Notes: a model not told the origin generated them from the sequence alone. Positions 34,840 through 43,426 are shown, counted from the stretch's first letter. The stretch is DNA of 64,000 bases from Sphingobacterium thalpophilum (GCF_901482695.1 NZ_LR590484.1:4030001-4094000); one strand, 5' to 3'. A program made the numbers and translations.

Positions 34840-35298
34840 CTATAAGGGATATGCAGTCTCGCTTTTGGTCTCCGACAAGACAAAGTATGTCTGTACCGTA
34901 TTTACCTGTGGTAGTACGGCCAATTTGTGCCGAAGAAAAATATGGTAGGCATCCATATCTTTTGTCGCAATACGCAGCATAAAGTCATAGGAACCTGCCA
35001 TTTGATAACACTCCATTACTTCTGGGAACTTGGCGACTTCCTTTTCAAATTCATTCAGTACTTCAAAAGTATGGGCCTTTAAGAATACCTGTGAGAAGGA
35101 AATCAGCCCAATGCCAATCTTGTGCCGGTCGAGTATCGCAACGGTCTTTTTGATATATCCCAATCTTTTTAGTTTTTTGACGCGTTCGTGTACCGCCGCG
35201 ATTGACTTGTTGAGTTCGAAAGAAAGTTCTTTATTGCTCAGGGAGGCATCCTGCTGAAGCAGACGTAATAGCTTCAAATCAATACCATCGAGTTCCAT
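34840..35298 (-). CDS. Lrp/AsnC-family transcriptional regulator
   Basis: 152 residues, full length. N-terminal HTH (LLRLLQQDASLSNKELSFELNKSIAAVHERVKKLKRLGYI) and a C-terminal RAM/AsnC ligand domain (VMECYQMAGSYDFMLRIATKDMDAYHIFLRHKLAVL) that binds amino acids and forms octamers. Divergent from a cysteine synthase gene across 160 bases that hold three TTGAATA direct repeats, which suggests local control in response to a sulfur amino acid. Confidence 0.95.
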   Translation of the reverse strand: MELDGIDLKLLRLLQQDASLSNKELSFELNKSIAAVHERVKKLKRLGYIKKTVAILDRHKIGIGLISFSQVFLKAHTFEVLNEFEKEVAKFPEVMECYQMAGSYDFMLRIATKDMDAYHIFLRHKLAVLPQVNTVQTYFVLSETKSETAYPL

Positions 35299-35322
35299 AA
35301 TTTAATATTTTCGGTGCTTTGC

Positions 35323-35330
35323 CAAATTTA
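35323..35330 (-). promoter_or_regulatory. -7 box TAAATTTG of the Lrp-type gene (minus strand)
   Basis: CAAATTTA on the plus strand, 25 bases upstream of the regulator ATG. No -33 TTG at standard distance. Confidence 0.45.
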
Positions 35331-35340
35331 CGATGTTTAC

Positions 35341-35412
35341 TTGAATAATTTATCGATCGCGAGCAAATATCATATAATTTTTCTTGAATATTATGACTTG
35401 TATTGAATAATA
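35341..35412. promoter_or_regulatory. Three TTGAATA direct repeats, candidate Lrp-type operator
   Basis: TTGAATAAT at 35341, TTGAATATT at 35384 and TTGAATAAT at 35403. The starts are 43 and 19 bases apart. The third copy supplies the TTG of the cysteine synthase -33 element (35403-35405), so a bound regulator would act directly on that promoter. Confidence 0.5.
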
Positions 35413-35433
35413 TCTTGTTATTGGGCAATTTTG
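35403..35433 (+). promoter_or_regulatory. Promoter of the cysteine synthase gene
   Basis: -33 TTG at 35403-35405 and -7 CAATTTTG at 35426-35433 (one mismatch), spacer 20 bases, leader about 20 bases. Confidence 0.55.
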
Positions 35434-35458
35434 CAACAGAATAATCATTTATTTAGAA

Positions 35459-36526
35459 ATGGCTGAACAAGAATTATTGAGTGCATGTTTATCGCCTGCC
35501 TTGGACAAGAGGTTTAAGCATTTATGGCGATTGGTTGGAAATACACCCATGCTGGAGTTACAATACACCTACAAAGGTCATCTGGGCCGGATTTTCGTGA
35601 AATGTGAGAACTATAACTTAACAGGTAGCATCAAGGATAGAATGGCCTTGTACATCTTGTACAAAGCATACATGAATTGTCAGATTAAGCCGACAGACCT
35701 CGTCATTGAGGCGACTAGCGGCAATACAGGGATCGCTTTTTCAGCCATCGGCAAAGCTCTTGGGCACCAGGTCAAGATAATCATGCCGAATTGGTTGAGC
35801 AAAGAACGTACCGATATTATCCGTAGTATGGGCGCTGACATACAGCTGATCAGCAAGGAAGAGGGGGGATTTTTGGGGAGCATCCGTCTCAGTGAGGAGC
35901 TTGCGACCCAAGGTGGAGTTTTTCTTCCGAGACAGTTTGAAAACCAATATAATGCTGAGGCACACGAGAAAACTACAGGATATGAGATCACCAGACAGTT
36001 AGCCGATCAGGGCTTGGTAGCCGATGCTTTTGTCGCAGGTGTTGGAACAGGCGGTACAGTGATGGGCGTCGGACGCAGCTTACGTAAGGTCAATCCAAAG
36101 GTGCGTATCCACCCGTTAGAACCAGCCGAAAGCCCTACCTTGTCTACAGGACATAAAGTGGGGTCGCATCGGATACAAGGTATATCGGACGAATTTATCC
36201 CAGCTATTGTAAATTTAGATGAACTTGATGCGGTGGTATGTGCCAATGATGGTGATGCCATTCTGATGGCTCAGAAATTATCGCGGCAGCTAGGGCTTGC
36301 CGTGGGCATTTCCTCGGGCGCAAACGTCATAGGAGCAGTTAAACTGCAGCAAGAGCTAGGACCTGAAGCAGTAGTCGTCACCCTACTCTGTGACGATAAT
36401 AAAAAGTATTTAAGTACAGACTTGGTCAGGGAGGAGCCGGTACGAGCCGGATACCTTTCCACGGATCTTGATTTTGTGGGCTTTCAGCCAATTTGCAGAT
36501 TGGCTGATCCGGTTTTTGGCGCATAA
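35459..36526 (+). CDS. PLP-dependent cysteine synthase family protein (CysK/CysM-like)
   Basis: 355 residues. Seen: PLP lysine in NLTGSIKDRMA (Lys59), the substrate loop EATSGNTGIAFSA, the phosphate-binding GVGTGGTVMGVGR, and the C-terminal serine region GISSGANVIGA. Fold-type II enzyme making cysteine from O-acetylserine and sulfide, or a related beta-replacement. The N-terminal extension of about 20 residues and the C-terminal tail of about 35 residues exceed standard CysK (about 310). Divergent Lrp regulator upstream. Confidence 0.9.
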   Translation: MAEQELLSACLSPALDKRFKHLWRLVGNTPMLELQYTYKGHLGRIFVKCENYNLTGSIKDRMALYILYKAYMNCQIKPTDLVIEATSGNTGIAFSAIGKALGHQVKIIMPNWLSKERTDIIRSMGADIQLISKEEGGFLGSIRLSEELATQGGVFLPRQFENQYNAEAHEKTTGYEITRQLADQGLVADAFVAGVGTGGTVMGVGRSLRKVNPKVRIHPLEPAESPTLSTGHKVGSHRIQGISDEFIPAIVNLDELDAVVCANDGDAILMAQKLSRQLGLAVGISSGANVIGAVKLQQELGPEAVVVTLLCDDNKKYLSTDLVREEPVRAGYLSTDLDFVGFQPICRLADPVFGA

Positions 36527-36556
36527 AAAGAACTAGTTTCATATGTTTATAGTTTA

Positions 36557-36585
36557 CTCGGGGAGTGTATTGCTTCCCGGGTTTT
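36557..36585 (+). terminator. Probable terminator of the cysteine synthase gene
   Basis: Stem CGGGGAG / CTTCCCG (one G-U pair) at 36559-36565 and 36573-36579 with a 7-base loop, then GGTTTT. Confidence 0.5.
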
Positions 36586-36610
36586 ATGTACAGATGCCGG
36601 CTATTGCCCT

Positions 36611-36644
36611 ACTGGTCTGTACGCGAGACAGTCCAGTATGTTTG
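36611..36644 (+). promoter_or_regulatory. Operator-like inverted repeat abutting the dsbD -7 box
   Basis: Inverted repeat ACTGG-T-CTGT, 7-base centre ACGCGAG, then ACAG-T-CCAGT (36611-36637), whose last T is the first base of an exact -7 box TATGTTTG (36637-36644). It occupies the -33 to -10 space, where a dimeric regulator would block or assist RNA polymerase. The ATG of the DsbD gene is at 36684. Confidence 0.5.
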
Positions 36645-36683
36645 GCGGGATCAGACGAATAATGAACGAACAATTATATACCA

Positions 36684-38366
36684 ATGAAAATTAATTTTAA
36701 ACTACTTGTCATTTTGTTGCTGCTTGTCTTTCCGGTAATATTATTTGCCCAGACGGACACCGTAGTGAACGTTGAAGGTCTAGAATTTACTGATGGTGCA
36801 ATCAATGCCGATTCCCTTGCTTTTGAAGAGTCCCCGGATACAGCGACGGCCACTATTGATTCCGGTAAAACGGCCGTGGCAGCCCATCTGCCTGCTTCTG
36901 CAGAGACAAAAGCAGGCACGAAGTCCCTTTGGAATATTTTTATCGCTGGCTTGGTGGGTGGCTTTGCAGCTCTGTTGATGCCTTGTATATTTCCCATGTT
37001 ACCTTTGACGGTCAGTTACTTTACCAAGCAGTCAGGTAGCCGTGCGAGTGGTATCAGTAAAGCCCTGCTCTATGGGCTCTTCATTATTGTGATCTATGTT
37101 GCTCTGGGCATGATCATTACCATCGCATTCGGTTCGGATGCACTCAACGCACTTTCGACCAACGGAATATTCAATTTTATATTCTTTCTGTTGCTGATCG
37201 GTTTTGCGGCGTCCTTCTTCGGCGCATTTGAAATTACGTTACCAAGTTCATTTGTCAATAAAATGGACGCCAAATCGGATAAAGGAGGACTGGTAGGACT
37301 GTTTTTTATGGCTTTCAGCCTGTCATTGGTTTCTTTCTCCTGTACAGGACCTATTATCGGTACCTTGCTGGTGGAAGCTGCTTCAAAAGGCGAGCGTCTG
37401 GGGCCGGCTGTCGGTATGTTGGGATTCTCCATTGCTTTAGCAATTCCCTTTGGTCTATTTGCGATGTTTCCGTCTATGTTGAAATCACTGCCAAAATCCG
37501 GTGGCTGGCTCAATAGTGTAAAGGTGGTATTGGGCTTTTTGGAACTAGCCCTGGCCCTCAAGTTTCTTTCAAATGTAGATCTCGCCTACCACTGGAACTG
37601 GCTGGACAGAGAGGTATTTCTATCGCTGTGGATCGCTATTTTTGGCTTAATGGGGCTATATCTTATCGGAAAAATCAAATTCTCCCACGACAGTGATCTG
37701 AATTTTTTATCTGTCCCGCGGACGATATTAGCGACCGTCGTTTTCTCTTTTGTTATCTACATGATACCGGGGCTATGGGGAGCACCATTAAAATCTATTT
37801 CCGCTTTCTTACCTCCTTCTGCAACGCAGGACTTTGATTTATCTTTGGGCATTGCCGGCAGCAGTACTACTCATACGGATGGAAAAATCAAAAAATACGC
37901 GGAGATTTTCCATGGACGCGGTACGCCAAAAGGCTTTGATCCCTATTATGATTATGATCAGGCATTACAGACAGCCAAAGAACTCCATAAGCCTGTCCTC
38001 ATTGACTTTACCGGCTGGAATTGTGTGAACTGTCGTAAAATGGAGGCAAATGTCTGGACCGACCCAGCCGTAGCTAAATTGCTGAAAGAAGAGTTTGTGA
38101 TGGCTGAATTATTTGTTGATGATAAGACCGAACTGCCTGCGGATGAGCAATTTGTTTCGACCTACAGTAAGAAGAAAATAAAAACGATAGGTAACAAGAA
38201 CAGCGACTTTCAGGCGTCCGTATTTAATAGCAACTCGCAGCCCCTTTATGTGATTGTGGATCCCAATGGCGAGGTGCTCGTTCCACAGAGCGGAGCCAAC
38301 TATGATGCGGAACAATACAAAGCCTTTCTGCAGAGCGGACTAGACGCCTTTAAAAAGAGAAACTAA
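36684..38366 (+). CDS. Thiol:disulfide interchange protein DsbD-like
   Basis: 560 residues. Signal peptide (about 1-22), a short 60-residue periplasmic linker, eight membrane helices (about 75-395) with the redox cysteines in LMPCIFPMLPLTVSYFTKQSG and SFSCTGPIIG, and a C-terminal thioredoxin domain (about 430-560) with GWNCVNCRKME. DsbD carries electrons from cytoplasmic thioredoxin to periplasmic partners. The N-terminal DsbD-alpha domain is missing, as is common in Bacteroidota, so the usual target of the thioredoxin domain must be reached directly. An inverted repeat sits on its promoter. Confidence 0.92.
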   Translation: MKINFKLLVILLLLVFPVILFAQTDTVVNVEGLEFTDGAINADSLAFEESPDTATATIDSGKTAVAAHLPASAETKAGTKSLWNIFIAGLVGGFAALLMPCIFPMLPLTVSYFTKQSGSRASGISKALLYGLFIIVIYVALGMIITIAFGSDALNALSTNGIFNFIFFLLLIGFAASFFGAFEITLPSSFVNKMDAKSDKGGLVGLFFMAFSLSLVSFSCTGPIIGTLLVEAASKGERLGPAVGMLGFSIALAIPFGLFAMFPSMLKSLPKSGGWLNSVKVVLGFLELALALKFLSNVDLAYHWNWLDREVFLSLWIAIFGLMGLYLIGKIKFSHDSDLNFLSVPRTILATVVFSFVIYMIPGLWGAPLKSISAFLPPSATQDFDLSLGIAGSSTTHTDGKIKKYAEIFHGRGTPKGFDPYYDYDQALQTAKELHKPVLIDFTGWNCVNCRKMEANVWTDPAVAKLLKEEFVMAELFVDDKTELPADEQFVSTYSKKKIKTIGNKNSDFQASVFNSNSQPLYVIVDPNGEVLVPQSGANYDAEQYKAFLQSGLDAFKKRN

Positions 38367-38387
38367 CCATCGTCATATTCTAATTTT

Positions 38388-38418
38388 GTCCTCCTTGCGT
38401 CTGCTAGGAGGACTTTTG
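38388..38418 (+). terminator. Terminator of the DsbD gene
   Basis: Perfect 8-bp stem GTCCTCCT / AGGAGGAC with a 10-base loop followed by TTTTG. Confidence 0.75.
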
Positions 38419-38437
38419 CTATTTATGGCCCAATAGG

Positions 38438-38668
38438 TGCTTCGGAGATTCTTCGAGGGTTGTTCAGGAGCCCTTCGAAATTGCTTCGAGATTGCGTCGG
38501 GACAGCTTCGCCCCATGCTCGGTTGTTGTTTGACTGCTATTCGAGTGGTCGACAAACTGGAGCCGGAGCCCGGCAGAATTAGAGCCGAAGCTATTCCGAG
38601 GTTGGAGCGAAGCATACACGAATAAAACCCGAACCGTTCTCGGACCGTTCCCGCATCGTTCTCGGCTC
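38438..38668. repeat. Degenerate tandem array, 21 units of exactly 11 bp, phased CG
   Basis: Cut into 11-mers from 38438 (tgcttcggaga, ttcttcgaggg, ttgttcaggag, cccttcgaaat, tgcttcgagat, tgcgtcgggac, agcttcgcccc, ...), position 6-7 is CG in 17 of 21 units. The four exceptions (at 38465, 38531, 38553 and 38575) are CA, TG, CA and AG, so three look like CG-to-TG/CA transitions. The left half favours GCTTCG, the right half its complement CGAAGC (38587, 38608), so the array also has inverted symmetry. It lies between convergent dsbD and DUF5686 genes, is non-coding by all signs, and is more GC-rich than the flanks. Function unknown. Confidence 0.85.
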
Positions 38669-38680
38669 ACGTAGGGAGTT

Positions 38681-38720
38681 GAACGGACTTGAAGGGACTT
38701 GGGGGGACTTGAAGGGACTT
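38681..38720. repeat. Four 10-bp tandem units at the end of the 11-bp array
   Basis: gaacggactt, gaagggactt, ggggggactt, gaagggactt: four consecutive decamers sharing the GGACTT core. The period changes from 11 to 10 bp here, and the unit is different from the TTCG/CGAA units to the left. Confidence 0.8.
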
Positions 38721-38761
38721 TCTGATCCGGTTTTCACAAGACGCTGTATACGAATAGAAGA

Positions 38762-38790
38762 AGGCCGTGTCAATATTCATGACACGGCCT
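38762..38790 (-). terminator. Terminator of the DUF5686 gene (minus strand)
   Basis: Perfect 11-bp stem AGGCCGTGTCA / TGACACGGCCT with a 7-base loop. A T-rich TCTTCTATT follows on the minus strand. Confidence 0.75.
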
Positions 38791-38820
38791 CGATAATTAT
38801 AATATAAATAGTGGAAACTA

Positions 38821-41418
38821 CTAGAAGTCAAACCTCACGCGTGCACGGATCCCCCAAGCTGGAGCATCTACATGGTTAAGGTAATTAAGCCGTTTTACAT
38901 AATCTACGCGTAGGATTTTAAAGATGTTGGCTAAACCTACACTGGCTTCCATGTAAGGCTCGGAACCGAAAGTATACGAACTTTGAATGCCTTCGGCATT
39001 ACGCTGCCAAGTAAATACTTTGGAGCCGTAGTTAGGATCGTCCGGATCATTTTCCCTACGCAGGCCACCGTAAACGCCCTTGAAACTAAATACCTCACGT
39101 AATTTGAGTTTTTTGATCAACGGGATTTTGTTTAGCAAAAAGCCATTCATATAGTACTGCACATTCAATGAGGCATTGTGGTCGCTCACAAACTCAAGGA
39201 AGTTCATCAAGTTATACGAGTTTAGCTGGTAGGCATAAGTCTGGTTGGCGCGGTGTATCGTCAAGAAAGGAAATGGAATTTCTTTCCCCGCAATGTAATT
39301 ACCCTCTGCTGTCACATCGGCGAACCCAAATTGACTTAGATAAAAGCGCTTGAAGGCACCAACGTTAAAACTGTGGTAGTTATACTCACCGTTTGCCAGA
39401 CCTTTTATTCCAGCGGTATAATTAAACGTAAATATCGGATATTGGTTGAAAATCGGCGTCCGATAGATTTTGCCCTGATAGAATTCTTCATGTGGCGCAT
39501 ATCTAAAGTTTACCGATAATTCAGTGGTGTTTAATTCGTTGAATATTTTATTCTGACCATTTTCATCAAGCATCTGATATGTTAGGCTTCCGGCCGGCGT
39601 CTGTTTATTGATATTAAAGCCTGCACCGATAGTCAGGTGATTCAAAAATTCCTTTTTATACTCCAGACCGTAATTCGTCTCGTAAATGTAGCGGTCATTA
39701 TCGCCGCGTTTGAATGATAAAAGAAAGTTGTCTTCCTGAATAAATTCAAGCTTTTGTCCGGGGATCTTGGTATCCTTTTTATAAGATGCGCGGATATAGT
39801 GCATTGGGAAGGAGTACACAGATTTGTTGTTGAACGCATAGGTACCGCTGAAGAAATACTTCCATTTTTGGTCTTTGAAACCGTAAGCTGCATAGGTTTC
39901 GGCATAAAAGCGTTTACTTAAAGATTCTGTCGAGCGGCCACCAAAACGTAGTCGGAACCCTTCGACGGGGTTAAAGCTATAGAAGGTGTTTACGGGCCCG
40001 ATTTCCACTGGTCCGGCTTGTTTGTACCCCGAAAGAACCAGGGCTGCTATATCCATAAAAGTCCGGAAGGAAGGTATTTTTTGGAGTGTATCGATATTGT
40101 GGTAAATATTTAGTTCGTTTTGCGCCAGAGCCAACGGACGCTGTGTTTCGAATAAGGATTTAGTCGCTTTCTTATTTTCTACATTATAAGCAATTACAGT
40201 GGAAGGTCCATCATAAATGCTATCGGGACGTTGGACTCCGACCTTATAATTATTATAATCTACTGTTCGGCTCCCCCTGATACCCATTCCTTTTTCAGTC
40301 AGAGAGAAGTCTATACCCAAGGTACTCGTTTTTAGATAAAATCTGCTCTTGCTGTCTTTTTCGAATTTGAGTTGTACCTGCAGGTCGCGTACAAAGTTCA
40401 GATTGATGTCATCGGCAACGGTCATGTTGGCACCCTGCACGGCGTAATTTCCGTCCAGCGTGATATAAAGTTGGCCCTTAAATAGCATATCCGCTTTGTT
40501 GCGGGGCACAAAACTCAGCTCGACAAGCCAGGGCTGCGAGGTTTTGATGGTATCTGTAATGAAAAACTTATAGAACGTGGGCGACGAATTGGCAATCGGA
40601 CTCAAAAACTGGTTGGTAACCAAGGAAATGTTGTTGTCGTAGATATCCACTTGCTCATAGAGCTTGTTGAAATAAGCTGATAGTCCGTCGTTATCAATAA
40701 ACTTGGGATCAAACTGTGCACGCTGACTGCCCAATATATATTGCTTGGTTTTGCTCGGGTCTTTACGGTAATAGACTTTGGATAATTTCTCCTCAATAAA
40801 AGCTGGCAATACATATTTGTTCGCCGTTTTGGCTGAATCATCCGTTTCAAACAGAAACTGGTAGTTTTTAAAGATCTTTTTGTTGACAAATTTTTCGGAC
40901 AGATTGCTCAATCCCAGAGACATTTTTTCGTACTGGTCAAATTCTGCATATTCTTGTCCCGAAAGTCGGTTTTTGTCTTTATGTTCGATGACCTTGCGGA
41001 TCAGAGCCACTGCAGGATTGTCCTTGTTGCTGTATTTTTTCTTTTTGGCCTTGACGACGACCTCTTCCAGCATGTTGTCCTGCGCGTCCATCAAGATATC
41101 TTTCGTCTGTACAGCATCATTCGTGACAAATGCGTCTTTATTATCGTAACCAACGTAACTTGCTCGAATTTTGACATAGGAGGTCGGAAATACCAATTTA
41201 AACTCTCCATTGGCATTGGTCGATGTCGATGTTCCTGCGGCAGCTGGTGCACCGACCACGGCGACAGTCGCATAGGCGATAGGTGCTTTCGTCTTTGCGT
41301 CCCGTACAGTACCTGTGACCGTCTTTGTCTGTGCAAAGGCTATTGTTACGGACAGCAGGAATGTGATCGAAAGAAAGAGTTTAGTGATAAAGGTATTTGC
41401 TTTTATTGTAGCTTCCAT
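38821..41418 (-). CDS. DUF5686 family outer-membrane protein with carboxypeptidase-regulatory-like domain
   Basis: 865 residues from the ATG at 41418. An upstream in-frame TTG at 41445 is less likely, since the ATG opens a normal signal peptide (LFLSITFLLSVTIAFAQ). After it comes a CarboxypepD_reg-like beta-sandwich (about 35-115, VTGTVRDAKTKAPIAYATVAVVG, SYVGYD), then the DUF5686 body, whose C-terminal half has repeated amphipathic beta strands and ends in RFDF as expected for an outer-membrane beta barrel. The domain set recalls SusC/TonB-like proteins but there is no plug. Function unknown. The 299 bases upstream to 41717 are AT-rich with no feature I can support. Confidence 0.85.
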   Translation of the reverse strand: MEATIKANTFITKLFLSITFLLSVTIAFAQTKTVTGTVRDAKTKAPIAYATVAVVGAPAAAGTSTSTNANGEFKLVFPTSYVKIRASYVGYDNKDAFVTNDAVQTKDILMDAQDNMLEEVVVKAKKKKYSNKDNPAVALIRKVIEHKDKNRLSGQEYAEFDQYEKMSLGLSNLSEKFVNKKIFKNYQFLFETDDSAKTANKYVLPAFIEEKLSKVYYRKDPSKTKQYILGSQRAQFDPKFIDNDGLSAYFNKLYEQVDIYDNNISLVTNQFLSPIANSSPTFYKFFITDTIKTSQPWLVELSFVPRNKADMLFKGQLYITLDGNYAVQGANMTVADDINLNFVRDLQVQLKFEKDSKSRFYLKTSTLGIDFSLTEKGMGIRGSRTVDYNNYKVGVQRPDSIYDGPSTVIAYNVENKKATKSLFETQRPLALAQNELNIYHNIDTLQKIPSFRTFMDIAALVLSGYKQAGPVEIGPVNTFYSFNPVEGFRLRFGGRSTESLSKRFYAETYAAYGFKDQKWKYFFSGTYAFNNKSVYSFPMHYIRASYKKDTKIPGQKLEFIQEDNFLLSFKRGDNDRYIYETNYGLEYKKEFLNHLTIGAGFNINKQTPAGSLTYQMLDENGQNKIFNELNTTELSVNFRYAPHEEFYQGKIYRTPIFNQYPIFTFNYTAGIKGLANGEYNYHSFNVGAFKRFYLSQFGFADVTAEGNYIAGKEIPFPFLTIHRANQTYAYQLNSYNLMNFLEFVSDHNASLNVQYYMNGFLLNKIPLIKKLKLREVFSFKGVYGGLRRENDPDDPNYGSKVFTWQRNAEGIQSSYTFGSEPYMEASVGLANIFKILRVDYVKRLNYLNHVDAPAWGIRARVRFDF

Positions 41419-41717
41419 TATATTGCTATAATCTTGAATATTCAAAATTGTTTTGCTGCTTGACTTTATTTCTGACTTTTAAAGTCTTAAAATCAAAAAA
41501 TCAGTGAACAAAGGAAATAAAAAATTAAGAATATTTAAAATTTTATTGTAATGTAATAAGCGGGGTAAAATGCTGAATATTACGTATAAACTGTTGCAAT
41601 GCAGTCTGTTGGAGAGAAATATTGATTTAGGTCAATAATTTCAGAAGCAGATTTTGACTTGGCGATGATTTTCCTTTCCCTGATTTGCTGACTTTTGTAA
41701 CGTTATGGTCAATAGGC

Positions 41718-43403
41718 TTAAAAATCCGGCGGGATTTCAAAGGTCATTTTCTGTTTGGAACGGGGGTGCACGAAGGTAATGACAGCCGCATGAAGATGTA
41801 ATCTACTGGCTTTTGTTCCATACAGATCGTCACCTACAATAGGCGTGTTGAGTCCTTTTGGATGTGCTGCATGCATGCGGAGCTGGTGGGTCCTGCCGGT
41901 CAAGGGATAAAAGCGGACCCGTGTTTTGTTGCCTTCAACAGCGATTTTTTGCCATTTGGTCTGCGCCGGCTTGCCATAGGAATAACAAACCATCTGCCTT
42001 GGCCTGTCGTCAAGATCTACCCGTAATGGCAGGTCTATCCATCCAGACTCTTGTGTCACGATACCATCCAACAAAGCAATATATTCTTTGCGGATCGTGT
42101 GTTGTATAAATTGCTCTTGAATAAATTGGTGAGCATCCTTGTTTTTGGCAACAACCAGCAGTCCTGAAGTCGCCATGTCGAGACGGTGGATGATGACCGG
42201 TCCGGCATCCGGAAAACGTTTAAGAACACGGCTATACACCGAGTCCTTGATATGGATACCGGGTACTGAAAGGAATTCCGCAGGTTTATTAAATACGATG
42301 ATGTCTTCGTCCTCATAGATTTGCGGTAATTGTACCTGCAGCGTATTTTCCTGTAACATGGGGTTTTCGTCCACTTTTAGGCCCTGAAGCATAAAACCTA
42401 AAATAGGTTCACACTTTTTGCGGCAGGCTGGATAAAAGTTCTTGTGCCGCCTTATTTCGGAAGACGGCGAACAACCCCACCAGAACTCAGCCATTGCAAT
42501 AGGAGTAAGGCGATGACTATAGGCATATTGGAGTAATTTAGGAGCAGCGCATTCCCCTGATCCTGCAGGCGGTGTACTCTGATCAAAGTCTTGGAATATG
42601 GTCACGACATTCTGTTGCTCTCCCTTTGCATTGAGGAAATTGTATTGTTCAAAAAGCCGTTTCTGCAGATTTCCGGATCTGGTTCTGCGTTGTTCTTTAA
42701 GGTCTGAAATTGTAGTGAGCAACTGCTCGAGTTTTACGGATTCGGGCGCTAAGGCCTGATGCATATCATACTGGAAGCGTTGTAATGCTTGCTTGTCAGC
42801 CAGACTCTGGCTCCGCATATCTTCCATTAGTAGTTCATATGCTTCATCGGTCATCTGGGGGCGGAGTGCCGTCCGCTTTTCCTTACGTGCTTTTTTCTGG
42901 TTTCTTAATTTACTTTTTAGAATTTCAAGCTCCTGATTCCACTGTGCGCTTAACTTTTCTAGATTTTTTTTGGTGAGCTCCAGTTCTTCGCTGCCTTCGA
43001 GCGACTCTATTGTTCTGTTGAGTGCGTTGAGATGTACCTCTTCATTCAAAAAGAAGCTATCCTTCTCGAGCATGTCGAATATTGGCGGTACAAAATAGCT
43101 GTGTTTATTCGTTCCCGCTAGTTTTCCTGAGACTGCTGCCAGAAAACCAAGCTGTTGCTGTTCATTTTGGACGACCAGTACACCAAACATCTTTCCGATG
43201 CCACCACCTTGACTATTTTTGTCTAAGCCAAAGTTGTGCGACCATTCCTTTTGTGTGGCGAGATAATACTGCAGCTCGACTGCTGCAGCTGCAGCGATGG
43301 GATGGGCTTCATAGCAGAATGGGAAGGTAAAGCGGTCAGGAAGACTGATTTCTGAAATGTCTGTCCTGAACTGATGAAAATAGCTGTTGTGTGAAGTTTC
43401 CAA
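41718..43403 (-). CDS. RluA-family RNA pseudouridine synthase with long N-terminal extension
   Basis: 561 residues, starting with TTG at 43403; a stop codon lies in frame shortly upstream. The C-terminal about 210 residues are the RluA catalytic domain: IHRLDMATSGLLVVAKN holds the catalytic Asp, and LTGRTHQLRMHAAHPKGLNTPIVGDDLYG is the second conserved block. The N-terminal about 350 residues include a coiled coil (about 125-260) and a Cys-containing block CGAPKLLQYA-like (ECAAPKLLQYAYSHRLTPIAMAEFWWG ... FYPACRKKCEPILGFML). It modifies uridine in rRNA or tRNA; the target is unknown. Confidence 0.9.
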   Translation of the reverse strand: METSHNSYFHQFRTDISEISLPDRFTFPFCYEAHPIAAAAAVELQYYLATQKEWSHNFGLDKNSQGGGIGKMFGVLVVQNEQQQLGFLAAVSGKLAGTNKHSYFVPPIFDMLEKDSFFLNEEVHLNALNRTIESLEGSEELELTKKNLEKLSAQWNQELEILKSKLRNQKKARKEKRTALRPQMTDEAYELLMEDMRSQSLADKQALQRFQYDMHQALAPESVKLEQLLTTISDLKEQRRTRSGNLQKRLFEQYNFLNAKGEQQNVVTIFQDFDQSTPPAGSGECAAPKLLQYAYSHRLTPIAMAEFWWGCSPSSEIRRHKNFYPACRKKCEPILGFMLQGLKVDENPMLQENTLQVQLPQIYEDEDIIVFNKPAEFLSVPGIHIKDSVYSRVLKRFPDAGPVIIHRLDMATSGLLVVAKNKDAHQFIQEQFIQHTIRKEYIALLDGIVTQESGWIDLPLRVDLDDRPRQMVCYSYGKPAQTKWQKIAVEGNKTRVRFYPLTGRTHQLRMHAAHPKGLNTPIVGDDLYGTKASRLHLHAAVITFVHPRSKQKMTFEIPPDF

Positions 43404-43426
43404 TGATGTCCGTTGCTGTTGCAGCG

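Noticed and set aside
38367..38820. CRISPR array in the repeat-rich gap
   Set aside because: Units are 11 or 10 bp, contiguous and degenerate with no spacers; no cas genes in the window.
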